Assembly: GCA_963698535.1 (NCBI GenBank)
Contig: CAVORD010000001.1
Location: forward strand, 372,001 to 436,000
Reading direction: 5' to 3'
DNA from: CAVORD01 sp963698535
GTDB taxonomy: Bacteria; Bacteroidota; Bacteroidia; Bacteroidales; VadinHA17
DNA: 64,000 nucleotides
Shown here: positions 33,900 to 43,384 of the stretch, one piece after another
Position numbering within the stretch: the first letter of the stretch is position 1
How the letters are laid out: every line of letters begins with the position of its first letter
The notes under the pieces: generated by a model
What the model was told of the DNA's origin: nothing
The model's input: the letters and a program-made list of their open reading frames with translations, nothing else
Database searches by the model: none
Translations under genes and position numbers: made by a program

Positions 33900-33907
33900 C
33901 AAAAATA
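33900..33907 (-). promoter_or_regulatory. Possible -7 element of the carboxylase operon
   Basis: On the minus strand, TATTTTTG matches TAnnTTTG. It lies 66 bp before the carboxyltransferase start codon. No clear -33 box is seen. Confidence 0.35.
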
Positions 33908-34157
33908 GGCATATTAAAACTATTTCCCATGAAGATTTTCGACTGGAGAAAATGATGAATTTATAACACATTGTAAGAAAGATAAATAGAGAAGAAAAAA
34001 TATCGACCCACAGTTAAATCATATGGGTAATATTTTTTCATTGTGACAGGAATCCTTTTGTGAGAAGTGGTTACATGGTGTTAAATATTCTTAAGATGCA
34101 GAGTCCATGAGCAGGGAAATCAATTATTGTTTTAACTTGTCATTAAAACCACTAAAA

Positions 34158-36839
34158 ATGAATATTATGAATTCCTTACAGAGAAGTTCCGGACTGCTTT
34201 TCAAATACTTTGTGGCACTGCTGCTGGTTACGTTTACTTCAACTGCCATTTATAGTCAGAAGATAGACAACAGCATTCTTGGGGCACTTAAATACAGATC
34301 TATAGGTCCTACCCGTCAGGGAGGGCGATTTGTTGATTTTGCTGTCGCTGAGGGTAATAGCAGCACCTTTTATGCTGCTCTGGCATCAGGAGGTGTATGG
34401 AAAACAGTGAATAATGGTATCAGTTTTGAACCGGTCTTTGATGCGGAGGGGGTTATCAGTGTTGGTGATATTGCCATCGACCCGTCGAACGAGAATATTA
34501 TCTGGGTGGGGACCGGTGAATCGAACAATAGCAGAACTGCCTATTATGGTGACGGGATTTACCGTTCGGATGATGGAGGTAAGAGTTGGAAGAATATGGG
34601 ACTAAAGGAGTCGCATCATATAGGCCGTATCATTGTTCATCCCAACGATGGAAATATTGTGTGGGTAGCAGCTGCGGGTCACCTCTATTCCGAGAACAGT
34701 GAAAGGGGAGTCTATAAAACAACCGATGGAGGAAAGAGCTGGAAGAAAACACTCGACATAGTTGTTAAGGGGAAAAATATTGGAGTAAATGATATTGCAA
34801 TCGACAATTCAGATCCCAAAGTACTATATGCTGCATCTTATGATAAGGTGCGCAAACCCTGGACATTTAATCCCGGTGGTCCGGGGAGCAGGATATACAA
34901 GAGTATTGATGGGGGAGAGAGCTGGTCGCGTTTGGCCGGTGGCCTGCCTGAAGGTATGCTCGGCAGGATAGGCCTGGCTGTTTCACCCTCCAATACATCA
35001 GTAGTATATGCAAATATCGAAAACTGCAATCTCGATGGAGTAACTGAAGAGGAGAGGTATAATCAGCTGCTCAACGGTATCACCCCTAAAGGTGGTAAGG
35101 AGTCGGTTGCTGAAATGTACCGCTCCGACGATAAAGGGACAACCTGGAAGAAAATTAGTCCTGACGGACAGGATGTGGGTGGCGGACCGGCATATTACTA
35201 TCAGCAGATTTGTATTGACCCTGTCGATCCCGATCATGTGTATGTTCTGGGTGTAAGGATGTGGGAGACAATAAACGGTGGCAAGGATTGGAGACAACCG
35301 TTCAGATTTGGTGGCGATAACCACGCTATGTGGATAGATGCGGCCAACTCGAAACATATGCTGCTTGGCTATGATCATGGTCTGGGAATTACCTATGATG
35401 CAGGTATTAATTGGTACCATCCTGATTTTATGGCTGTTGGACAGCTGGTTGCAGTTGGCTTTGATAATGAATTCCCCTATAATGTTTATGGAGGACTTCA
35501 GGATAATGGTTCGGCAAAGGGTCCGTCTACGAAAAGAGACGGTGGAGCCATTAGGCTGGAGGACTGGAAATCGGTAGGTGGTGGAGACGGGATGTATAAC
35601 GAGGTTGATCCTGAGGATAGCCGCTGGCTTTACAATGAGTCGCAATTCGGACCGCTTAGAAGACTCGATCAGATAACGGGCGAAAGTAAGTCGATAAGGT
35701 TTGGTGAAATGGACAGATGGGCATGGAATGCTCCGATAGTAGTGTCGCATCATAACAGTAAAACAATTTACCATGCAGGTAATAAAGTAGTTAGATCACG
35801 AAATCAGGGTGAGACATGGGAGGTTATTAGCCCCGACCTTTCAACTAACGATACATTGAAAACCAATGGGACTGGTAATATAACCCATTGCAATATAGTT
35901 ACCCTTGATGAATCGCCTGTAAAGGACGGACTGCTGTGGGCCGGGACAGATGACGGGAAAGTGTGGGTAACACGTGATGGTGGCGAAGCATGGTCGGATG
36001 TGACAGCAAATATACCGGGACATCCGGGATACTGGGTGAGCAGGGTAGAGGCATCTTATGCTGCAGAAGGAACTGCTTATGTTACAATAACAGGACTAAG
36101 AAATGACGACTTCCGTCCTTTCATATGGAAGACCACCGATTTCGGAGCAACATGGGTATCCATTGCTGCAACATTGCCGGCAGATGAATCGATATGCGTG
36201 GTAAGGGAGCATCCTGCAAAGGGAAATCTTCTTTTTGCAGGTACAACCAAAGCTGTGTATGTAAGCTTTGACGGAGGAAAAATCTGGAATCAGCTGAGAA
36301 ACAACATGCCCAATAACCCGGTGGAAGATATGAAGATCCACCCCAGAGAGAATGACCTGATCGTAGGTACTCACGGAAGAAGTTTCTGGATAGCCGATCT
36401 CACATGGCTCTCGGAATTAAGCAATGAAGTGCTGATGAAAGATTTTCACCTCTTTGCCCCGGAAAATAAAGTTAAGTGGGTTAACAAAGGTTCAAATAAC
36501 AGCTCCAGTTCCAATTTTGATGGAGAAAGTGAGCCTGTAGGTGTACCCATTACTTACTATCTGAAGGCAGGAGCGAAAGATGTTAAGATATCCGTTTTTG
36601 AGGGGTCGAGGCTTGTTTACGAGACTAACGGTAAGGGTGAAAAGGGCATTAATTCGGTGATTTGGAACTTTACTGTTAACCAGGGCAGAGCTGTTCAACA
36701 GCGAAGTGGACAAACACAGGGTCGCATGATGTTCTCTTCTGGTCCAACAGTTAAGCCGGGTAATTTTACCGTTAAAGTGACGGCAAATGGTAAGAGCGAA
36801 ACCGGCACTTTTACAGTGTTGGCTGATGAATGGTATTAG
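34158..36839 (+). CDS. Secreted BNR/Asp-box repeat protein (VPS10-like beta-propeller)
   Basis: About 893 residues from the ATG at 34158. An upstream in-frame ATG at 34107 would put 17 extra residues before the signal peptide. The signal peptide runs through LLFKYFVALLLVTFTSTAIYSQ. The body holds at least nine Asp-box repeats, for example SDDGGKSW, TTDGGKSW, SIDGGESW, SDDKGTTW, SRNQGETW, TRDGGEAW and SFDGGKIW, forming two propellers like those of sortilin/VPS10 and WD40/YVTN-type secreted proteins. A beta-sandwich of about 110 residues ends the protein. It lacks a sialidase catalytic set. Relatives are common in Bacteroidota and of unknown role, often called glycosyl hydrolases without evidence. 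Confidence 0.85.
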   Translation: MNIMNSLQRSSGLLFKYFVALLLVTFTSTAIYSQKIDNSILGALKYRSIGPTRQGGRFVDFAVAEGNSSTFYAALASGGVWKTVNNGISFEPVFDAEGVISVGDIAIDPSNENIIWVGTGESNNSRTAYYGDGIYRSDDGGKSWKNMGLKESHHIGRIIVHPNDGNIVWVAAAGHLYSENSERGVYKTTDGGKSWKKTLDIVVKGKNIGVNDIAIDNSDPKVLYAASYDKVRKPWTFNPGGPGSRIYKSIDGGESWSRLAGGLPEGMLGRIGLAVSPSNTSVVYANIENCNLDGVTEEERYNQLLNGITPKGGKESVAEMYRSDDKGTTWKKISPDGQDVGGGPAYYYQQICIDPVDPDHVYVLGVRMWETINGGKDWRQPFRFGGDNHAMWIDAANSKHMLLGYDHGLGITYDAGINWYHPDFMAVGQLVAVGFDNEFPYNVYGGLQDNGSAKGPSTKRDGGAIRLEDWKSVGGGDGMYNEVDPEDSRWLYNESQFGPLRRLDQITGESKSIRFGEMDRWAWNAPIVVSHHNSKTIYHAGNKVVRSRNQGETWEVISPDLSTNDTLKTNGTGNITHCNIVTLDESPVKDGLLWAGTDDGKVWVTRDGGEAWSDVTANIPGHPGYWVSRVEASYAAEGTAYVTITGLRNDDFRPFIWKTTDFGATWVSIAATLPADESICVVREHPAKGNLLFAGTTKAVYVSFDGGKIWNQLRNNMPNNPVEDMKIHPRENDLIVGTHGRSFWIADLTWLSELSNEVLMKDFHLFAPENKVKWVNKGSNNSSSSNFDGESEPVGVPITYYLKAGAKDVKISVFEGSRLVYETNGKGEKGINSVIWNFTVNQGRAVQQRSGQTQGRMMFSSGPTVKPGNFTVKVTANGKSETGTFTVLADEWY

Positions 36840-36851
36840 TGGTAAGCGGTG

Positions 36852-37053
36852 TTGGGTAATCGGTAACGGTAACGGTAACGGATAACGGTAATCGGTAATC
36901 GGGCATAACGGCATAACGGTATAACGGCATAACGCCATAACGCCATAACGCCATAACGCCATAACGCCATAACACCATAACACCATAACGCCATAACGCC
37001 ATAACACCATAACGCCATAACACCATAACGCCATAACGCCATAACGCCATAAC
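36852..37053. repeat. Compound minisatellite: GGTAAC-type hexamers then about 19 octamers of CCATAACG
   Basis: From 36852 a degenerate GGTAAC/GGTAATC array changes at about 36903 into an 8-bp array with units GCATAACG, CCATAACG and CCATAACA repeated about 19 times to 37053. It ends 17 bp before the start codon of the racemase gene. Because 8 is not a multiple of 3, any copy-number change alters phasing and spacing. Frames read through it on the minus strand give only an artificial repeat (MALWRYGV). Confidence 0.9.
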
Positions 37054-37070
37054 AACTAATAATAAAGAGT

Positions 37071-37897
37071 ATGATGAACAGGAGAGTCCTCGCATTCCTT
37101 GCTGCGATAGGATTAATTGCAGGGTCATTGCTTGTGACCAGTTATGTTAAAAAAGGGAAAGCCCTCAATGCAGACAAGGAGATAATAGTTGGAATTTTTG
37201 GCGGTATGGGTCCGGAGGCAACGGTAGATCTCTATGCCAAAATAATCAGAGAGACTCCTGCAGAAAAGGATCAGGATCACATACCTACGCTCATTTTCAG
37301 CAATCCTCATGTTCCGGATCGCACCAGGTCAATAGAGACTGGACGACAATTCCATAATTCCCTATCTTACTGGTGGCGGTTAAAAAACTGGAAAGTGGAG
37401 GAGCTTCATTTATTGTTATACCATGCAATACTGCACATTTCTTTTACAACGAAATGCAGAATTCAGTCACAATTCCAATAATTAACATGATAGTGAAGCG
37501 GTCAATGAAATCGTTGAATAATTATCCTGACGTTAAAAAGGTCGGGCTGCTGGCAACGACCGGAACAATAGGGACGCATCTTTACGAGAATGAACTTAGG
37601 AAAAGGGGCATTGAATGTTATTATTCCGGACGGTGAGATACAGGAAGGGAATGTCATGGCCGCTGTTTACGGAATTAAATCGGGGATGGATAAGTACCGA
37701 AGCAGGCGATCTCTTAAAAGTATGCCGGTGAAAAGCTTATTGAAAACGGAGCAGAACTGATATTGCTTGGCTGCACCGAGATACCCCTTGCTTTCAGGAA
37801 GGATGAATCGACCGTTCCTGTGGTGGATGCAAGCCTGGTGCTGGCGCAGAGAGCAGTAAGTAAGTACTTTGAACTCAAGGCAGAGGAGGTAAAATAG
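37071..37897 (+). CDS. Membrane-anchored aspartate/glutamate racemase-like protein (several frame breaks)
   Basis: About 275 residues after correction. Residues 1-30 are a hydrophobic N-terminal segment (RRVLAFLAAIGLIAGSLLV), so the enzyme is exported or anchored, unlike most cytosolic racemases. The Asp/Glu racemase fold follows: IVGIFGGMGPEATVDLY, FIVIPCNTAHFF with the first catalytic cysteine, and LILLGCTEIPLAF with the second. Frame breaks lie near 37350, 37380, 37630 and 37720. Both catalytic cysteines remain. It probably converts L- to D-aspartate or a related acid. The octamer repeat array sits directly before the start codon. Confidence 0.82.
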
Positions 37898-37917
37898 TGC
37901 TTGGGGGTGCAGGTAAT

Positions 37918-37970
37918 AACTATATAATTAATTATATAGTTAATTATGTAATTAACTATGTAGTTATTGT
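37918..37970. repeat. AT-rich 12-bp tandem repeat, four imperfect units
   Basis: Units TATAATTAATTA, TATAGTTAATTA, TGTAATTAACTA and TGTAGTTATTGT, the same family as the array at 2428-2487. It fills the gap between two convergent genes. Confidence 0.7.
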
Positions 37971-38000
37971 CCCGCTGCCTGTCAGGTAAATATCTGAAAA

Positions 38001-39086
38001 TTAGCTATATTCGGCTATTATCTTGTCCATAGAATCGTATCCGTCCTTCAGTGACCTCAACAGTTGTCGTTGGGCAAGGGTGCGCCGGAGATTATGACCG
38101 GGGTCCTTAACCTTATAATAGACATCTCCGTTGATATAGTCGGTCAGGAATCTGACGGTCTGTTCCCAGGTAATGGCAAGCGGTCCGAATGCAAGGTTCT
38201 TTTTCTCAGTAGTGGTAAGAGTGTCGCCAACAGCATCAAGATAACCCCGGGAATAGGGTCTGAAGATGCCCAGTTTAAGGAATACATTTTTAAGATTGAC
38301 CTCATCTTCTGAGCCGCTGTTAGCTCCTGTACGGATAGCATCGCCAAAGTCATACAATATTGTTCCAGGCATTACCGTGTCGAGGTCGATAACACAGAGT
38401 GCTTTTCCCGTGGTATCAAACAGGATGTTATTTACCTTAGTGTCGTTATGAGTAACTCTCAGGGGCATGAAACCATCCTCGACTGTCCTGATAAATTGTC
38501 TCATATCCCTGTAGTCCTTTTCCATCTCTCTTACAACAGGCATCACCTCTTTCGCTCTTCCCGATTTGTTCAGATTTATCGCAGCCTGAAGGGCAAGGAA
38601 TCTCCCGGTGAGATCATGAAACCCTTTTATTGTTTCGCTAAGTGGTGGAGCAGGCAAATCGGCGAGATCTGACTGAAACCTGCCAATAGCTCTTCCTGCT
38701 TCCGCGGCAACAACGTCAGATTCTATTTTTTCATAGCTAACGTGGTTTTCAATATACCTGAAGACTCTCCAGAATGAACCATCGGGCTCTTCTCTCCAGG
38801 TCTTTCCATCTATTGCAGGCACCAGTGAGAGCACCTCCCTGGAAGGGTCGGATCCCGGTCTGCTGCTCAGCTTTTTCCGAAGGTGGACCGTTACCCTTTC
38901 TATATTCTCCTGCAGGGCAGGGATATCTTTGAAAACAAAAGAATTAAGCTTCTGCAGAATAAAACGTTCAGAAGTATCACAAGTAATGAGGTAGGTATCG
39001 TTTATATGTCCTGCCGGTATCGATTCAGCTTTTACTGCCAGGCAGCCTGTTTCGAATTTCCCGGTGATTTCCAGTTTGTCTGTCAT
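38001..39086 (-). CDS. N-acetylhexosamine 1-kinase-like aminoglycoside phosphotransferase family kinase
   Basis: 361-residue kinase of the APH/choline-kinase fold. The catalytic loop VTHNDTKVNNILFD has the base D215 with H213 and N220, and CVIDLDTVMPGTILYDFGDA supplies the metal-binding D234/D236. The sequence DTVMPGT-DFGDAIRTGAN closely follows N-acetylhexosamine 1-kinase (NahK), which phosphorylates GlcNAc or GalNAc at C1. It is co-oriented with the sodium symporter upstream (23 bp gap), so it probably phosphorylates the sugar that symporter brings in. Homoserine or other small alcohol kinases of this fold remain possible. Confidence 0.8.
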   Translation of the reverse strand: MTDKLEITGKFETGCLAVKAESIPAGHINDTYLITCDTSERFILQKLNSFVFKDIPALQENIERVTVHLRKKLSSRPGSDPSREVLSLVPAIDGKTWREEPDGSFWRVFRYIENHVSYEKIESDVVAAEAGRAIGRFQSDLADLPAPPLSETIKGFHDLTGRFLALQAAINLNKSGRAKEVMPVVREMEKDYRDMRQFIRTVEDGFMPLRVTHNDTKVNNILFDTTGKALCVIDLDTVMPGTILYDFGDAIRTGANSGSEDEVNLKNVFLKLGIFRPYSRGYLDAVGDTLTTTEKKNLAFGPLAITWEQTVRFLTDYINGDVYYKVKDPGHNLRRTLAQRQLLRSLKDGYDSMDKIIAEYS

Positions 39087-39109
39087 AATAAAGTTAAGAG
39101 AGAGGTCGC

Positions 39110-40909
39110 TTATGATTCGAGCAGTTTGTTAAATGATTTAAAGAGGAAAATGGTACCTGCCAGTGCAACCAACGAAAGTATTATACCATTCAGTGGTTTC
39201 AGATAAACAAAACTACCGATCGCGAACAGTGAGCTGTATATCACCACCGTTCCGATGAATACACACAGGAGCTGCAGGGGCATAGTCCATTTGGCACCCT
39301 CTTTTTCAATTGGGTCATTATCGGCTTTAGCCCTGTCGACAACGCCTTTCCAGCCGGGACCACCCGGACGGGTTGCCCTGTAGAACTTCCTCAGAGTTTC
39401 CTCACTTTCCGGTTTAGTAGCGAAGGTGGCAATTATCCATGATGCAGTAGTTAGTCCAACAGCGATAAGCAGCCTGACGGTAAATGCGTCAAGAACTGCT
39501 GTGGTCAAAGCTTTGTCGGGGATGAACATAACCAGTACAATAGCCGAGACCGTTGCCACTATCATTGCCACAATTTCGGTCCAGGCATTAATACGCCACC
39601 AGAACCACCGCAGGAGGTAGATAGCACCTGTTCCCGCACCGGAAAGAAGAAGTATGTTAAATGCCTGGGTTGCGTTATTGAGGAATGTAAGAGCAAAGAC
39701 ACCGGCAATTACCATCAGTCCGACAGTAGTTATTCTTCCGACGGTTACGAGTTCTTTCTCCGGAGCGCCAGGCTTAACAAATCTCTTGTAGAAGTCATTT
39801 ACAACATAGGAAGAACCCCAGTTAAGGTGTGTGCCGATCGTTGACATATAAGCTGCTATAATTGAAGCTGTTACCAGGCCAATCCACCCTTTACCCAGTT
39901 TCGACAGCATAACGGGGTAAGCAATATCGTCTTTGAGGTAGACATCGGATATATTAGGAAAGTGTTCTTTAATGGAAGCAAGGTCGGGATATATTACCAT
40001 TGAAGCGAGGGCGACAATTATCCATGGCCATGGTCTGAGAGCATAGTGAGCGAAGTTAAACAGGAGTGTAGCCCCCACTGCATTGCGTTCATCTTTTGCA
40101 GACAGCATTCTCTGGGCAATATAGCCACCTCCACCTGGCTCTGCTCCCGGATACCATACCGACCACCACTGTACAGCAATAGGAATGAGAAGAAGCGGTA
40201 TCCATACCGATGGGTTGGAAAGATCGGGCAGCACACTAAGTTTCTCTTTTATGGCAGGGTTGCTCAGCAGACCTGATAAACCACCTATCTCCGGCTGTTT
40301 TGTAGCAACTATTGCTGCCAGTACGGCACCGAACATGGCTATTGAGTACTGGAAGAAATCGGCCCATATTACACCTTTCAGGCCACCGAGAGCAGCATAT
40401 ACGACCACTACCAGCGATCCACCGAGTACAGCCTGCCATGGTTTTAGTCCCAGCATAACACCGCCTATCTTAATAGCAGCAAGGGTAACTGTTCCCATTA
40501 TCAGGGCATTAAAAAAGACCCCCAGATAGAGAGACCTGAAGCCTCTCAGAAATGAGGCTGCCTTACCCGAATATCTTAATTCATAGTACTCAAGGTCGGT
40601 CATTATGTTGGATCTTCTCCACAATTTGGCATAGATAAAAACGGTCACCATACCAGTGATAAGAAAAGCCCACCATGCCCAGTTTTTAGCAACACCCGCT
40701 TCCCTTACCATTCCGGTAACAAGATTGGGAGTGTCGGCCGAAAATGTACAAGCTACCATAGAAATACCGAGTAACCACCATGGCATATCTCTTCCTCCAA
40801 GAAAGTATTCTGAAGTATTTTTACCGGCGGTTCTGGAGGCAACCCAGCCAATACCAAGGACAACTACAAAGAATGTTCCAACGATTATCCAGTCAATAGT
40901 TTGTAACAC
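39110..40909 (-). CDS. Sodium:solute symporter (SSS family)
   Basis: 599-residue membrane protein with about fourteen hydrophobic segments. Landmarks are YFLGGRDMPWWLLGISM, the SSS signature near residue 35, and SFMSTIGTHLNWGSSYVVNDFY-like IAAYMSTIGTHLNWGSS near the middle, the sodium-site helix. A conserved charged loop at about 500-530 precedes the last helices. The family imports sugars, amino acids or other small solutes with sodium. It starts the two-gene unit with the NahK-like kinase 23 bp downstream, which suggests a sugar substrate. Confidence 0.9.
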   Translation of the reverse strand: MLQTIDWIIVGTFFVVVLGIGWVASRTAGKNTSEYFLGGRDMPWWLLGISMVACTFSADTPNLVTGMVREAGVAKNWAWWAFLITGMVTVFIYAKLWRRSNIMTDLEYYELRYSGKAASFLRGFRSLYLGVFFNALIMGTVTLAAIKIGGVMLGLKPWQAVLGGSLVVVVYAALGGLKGVIWADFFQYSIAMFGAVLAAIVATKQPEIGGLSGLLSNPAIKEKLSVLPDLSNPSVWIPLLLIPIAVQWWSVWYPGAEPGGGGYIAQRMLSAKDERNAVGATLLFNFAHYALRPWPWIIVALASMVIYPDLASIKEHFPNISDVYLKDDIAYPVMLSKLGKGWIGLVTASIIAAYMSTIGTHLNWGSSYVVNDFYKRFVKPGAPEKELVTVGRITTVGLMVIAGVFALTFLNNATQAFNILLLSGAGTGAIYLLRWFWWRINAWTEIVAMIVATVSAIVLVMFIPDKALTTAVLDAFTVRLLIAVGLTTASWIIATFATKPESEETLRKFYRATRPGGPGWKGVVDRAKADNDPIEKEGAKWTMPLQLLCVFIGTVVIYSSLFAIGSFVYLKPLNGIILSLVALAGTIFLFKSFNKLLES

Positions 40910-41006
40910 AGGTCAGGTTTTAAATGGTTAGAATTTCAATTTGATAATTTAATGAATTTGTAATAATAATGAATTCCCGGATAACTCCTATCGATTAATA
41001 ATAGAT

Positions 41007-41014
41007 TACCTTTG
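41007..41014 (+). promoter_or_regulatory. Putative -7 element of the NagD-like phosphatase gene
   Basis: TACCTTTG is a perfect match to TAnnTTTG and lies 39 bp before the start codon. No TTTG box is present at the ideal -33 distance. Confidence 0.4.
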
Positions 41015-41053
41015 CAGGCATATTATTTAATTTTCCAAAATTTAAATTAACCG

Positions 41054-41845
41054 ATGATCACTGCTGAACTTAAGGCCCGGCTGCAAAATAAAAAGGGCTT
41101 CATTTCCGATATGGACGGAGTTATATATCATGGTAACAAGATATTGCCGGGGGTAAAGGATTTTGTTGATTGGCTAAAAAGGGAAAACAAGAAATTTCTT
41201 TTTCTCACAAATTCAAGTGAAAGGACGACCAAGGAGTTGCATGAAAAGCTTTTCAGGCTTGGAATCGATGTCGATGAGAACGTTTTCTATACCAGTGCCC
41301 TGGCCACAGCATATTTCCTGTCGGCACAAAAGCCGAATGGCACAGCCTACATCATAGGAGAGGCAGGACTGATAAATGCAATGTACAATGTGGGTTTTAC
41401 AATGAATAGTTATAATCCCGACTATGTTGTTGTTGGTGATACGAGAAGCTACAGTTTTGAAAAGATCGAGCAGGCAGTAAATCTGGTAATAAAGGGAGCA
41501 AAGTTGATAGGGACCAACCCCGATCTTACAGGACCTTCAGAACATGGAATAATACCGGCTACGAAGGCTTTGATATCACCAATTGAACTGGCAACCGGAA
41601 AGCAGGCTTATTTTGTCGGTAAGCCGAACCCTCTGATGATGCGCATTGCTCTTAAGAAACTTGGATGCAGCAGGGAAGAGACCGTTATCATTGGAGACAG
41701 GATGGATACTGATATAATTGCGGGTATTGAATCTGAGATAGACACATGTCTTGTACTGAGTGGTATTTCTGATGCAAACACCCCCGAGCAGTTTCCCTAC
41801 AGGCCTCACTTCATTCTTGATGGGGTAGGAGACATAATCTCCTGA
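41054..41845 (+). CDS. HAD-IIA family phosphatase, NagD-like
   Basis: 263-residue cytosolic phosphatase of the NagD/PGP subgroup. The first motif FISDMDGVIYHG has the nucleophile D19 and acid D21. FLTNSSERT is the second motif, and GKPNPLMMRIAL with VIIGDRMDTDIIAGI gives the third and fourth. The large C2 cap lies between them. Relatives remove phosphate from nucleotides, glycerol-3-phosphate or sugar phosphates. Its stop codon abuts that of the convergent phosphohexomutase gene (41845/41846), with no intergenic base. Confidence 0.9.
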   Translation: MITAELKARLQNKKGFISDMDGVIYHGNKILPGVKDFVDWLKRENKKFLFLTNSSERTTKELHEKLFRLGIDVDENVFYTSALATAYFLSAQKPNGTAYIIGEAGLINAMYNVGFTMNSYNPDYVVVGDTRSYSFEKIEQAVNLVIKGAKLIGTNPDLTGPSEHGIIPATKALISPIELATGKQAYFVGKPNPLMMRIALKKLGCSREETVIIGDRMDTDIIAGIESEIDTCLVLSGISDANTPEQFPYRPHFILDGVGDIIS

Positions 41846-43384
41846 TCAAAGATCTTCCTTAAAGTAAGAGTCAAAAGCAGAAAGATCAAGCTCTTCAAAA
41901 CTTTTCAGGAACTGATAAAGGAACTGGGCAATCATTTTTACACCTCCCGTGGTATCGGATTCTATATTTACCGGTAATACTGGGTCGTGGAGTGATAATC
42001 TTACAAGCAGCCATCCATCGCCAGACTCACTGTTGCAATTGATCCTGATACCCTCGTAATTATCTTTCTCTGTGGTCCATCCACTGACAGTAAGGGCATA
42101 ATTCTCGAGTGATTTGAGAACGTGAGTGCCAATTGCACAATAGTCGGCCGACTTAATTGAAACCCTGAACTCCTTCTCTTCAACCGGTTCCCTAAGATTT
42201 TCAATCAGTTTGAACAGGTTTTCCTCTTTTCCCATCTTTGCTGCCCTTGCAAGGATAAGGGTAATAAGGTAGGCACCGTCGTCGAGCCAGTAATTCTCTC
42301 TTACGGCAGCATGACCGGAAGTTTCGATGGCCAGGCACGATTCAATTCCATCCCTGTTCAGTTTCCTGGCTTCATTAATTACGTTTCTGTAACCTCTTTT
42401 GAACCGGTGGTGTTTACCGCCAAGATCCTTTTCAATGAACTCATTTAGTCCGGTTGAGGTAATACTGTCAGTAACGATTGTAGTGCCGGGGTGCTCCTGC
42501 AGAATTATTGCTGCACAAAGAGCAATAAACCTGTTTCGGTTCACAGGCCTGCCCCGGTTGTCAATAAGTGCTACCCTGTCGACGTCAGTATCAAAGATGA
42601 TACCCATATCGGCTTTGTGTGCAATCACTGATTTGCATATATCGATCAGGGCCTCCGGATCTTCCGGATTAGGTATATGGTTAGGAAACGATCCATCGGG
42701 TTCAAGATAGAGTGATCCCTGAGTGTCGGCACCCAGCCTCTTCAGTACCAGTTGTTCGAAAAAGCCACCGGAACCGTTTCCTGCATCGACAAGTATCCGG
42801 AAACCATCAAGCGGCCGCTCCTTGCCGGTATTTTCCACAACAATGGATGTGAGTATTCCGGCATAGACATATTTAAAATCTATTATATCAGAATCGCACA
42901 TTGCCTCGTCTGATTTTATCTCCACGCCGGATGCTCTCTCCAGAATGGCTTTGATGTCTTCTTTTTCCAGGCCTCCGCTCTGAGTGAAGAATTTGAAACC
43001 ATTACGGTTCCATGGAAGGTGACTGGCTGTTATCATAACGGCACCCTGATAACGGTAACCTGTTATCCTGGTACTGATGAACATTGCAGGGGTTGTAGCA
43101 AGACCAAAATCAACGGTTGTACAGCCCGCGGCATTTATACCGGAACAGAAAGCCCTCTTTAGCATTTTGCCGGATAGTCTCGGATCGGATCCGATGGAGA
43201 CAGTTATTAAGGTTGTTTCCGTCTTGTAATAGTCGGCAAGCCACATACCAAATGAGTAGCCTATTTTCCTGGCGACCTCGGTTGTCAGGTTAACGACCTC
43301 GCCTTCAGCTCCTTCCAGTGCTATGCCTCTTATGTCTGAACCATTCTGCAGTCTGAGATATTGATCTTTTTTATCTTCTGTCAT
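41846..43384 (-). CDS. Alpha-D-phosphohexomutase
   Basis: About 512 residues from the ATG at 43384. A longer frame to 43543 merely overlaps the SIS gene, so I reject that start. It interconverts sugar 1- and 6-phosphates. Motifs: catalytic serine in VMITASHLPWNRNG, metal loop FDTDVDRVALID, sugar-binding loop AIETSGHAAV, and the phosphate-binding region near the C-terminus. Glucose versus mannose (or glucosamine) specificity is not decided by these motifs. The start codon overlaps the stop of the SIS gene (TGATG), which indicates translational coupling in a two-gene unit. Confidence 0.9.
   Translation of the reverse strand: MTEDKKDQYLRLQNGSDIRGIALEGAEGEVVNLTTEVARKIGYSFGMWLADYYKTETTLITVSIGSDPRLSGKMLKRAFCSGINAAGCTTVDFGLATTPAMFISTRITGYRYQGAVMITASHLPWNRNGFKFFTQSGGLEKEDIKAILERASGVEIKSDEAMCDSDIIDFKYVYAGILTSIVVENTGKERPLDGFRILVDAGNGSGGFFEQLVLKRLGADTQGSLYLEPDGSFPNHIPNPEDPEALIDICKSVIAHKADMGIIFDTDVDRVALIDNRGRPVNRNRFIALCAAIILQEHPGTTIVTDSITSTGLNEFIEKDLGGKHHRFKRGYRNVINEARKLNRDGIESCLAIETSGHAAVRENYWLDDGAYLITLILARAAKMGKEENLFKLIENLREPVEEKEFRVSIKSADYCAIGTHVLKSLENYALTVSGWTTEKDNYEGIRINCNSESGDGWLLVRLSLHDPVLPVNIESDTTGGVKMIAQFLYQFLKSFEELDLSAFDSYFKEDL

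Noticed and set aside
36840..37128. Repeat protein on the minus strand with the period MALWRYGV
   Set aside because: It is only the translation of the 8-bp non-coding array and shifts freely between frames; no start signal or family match.
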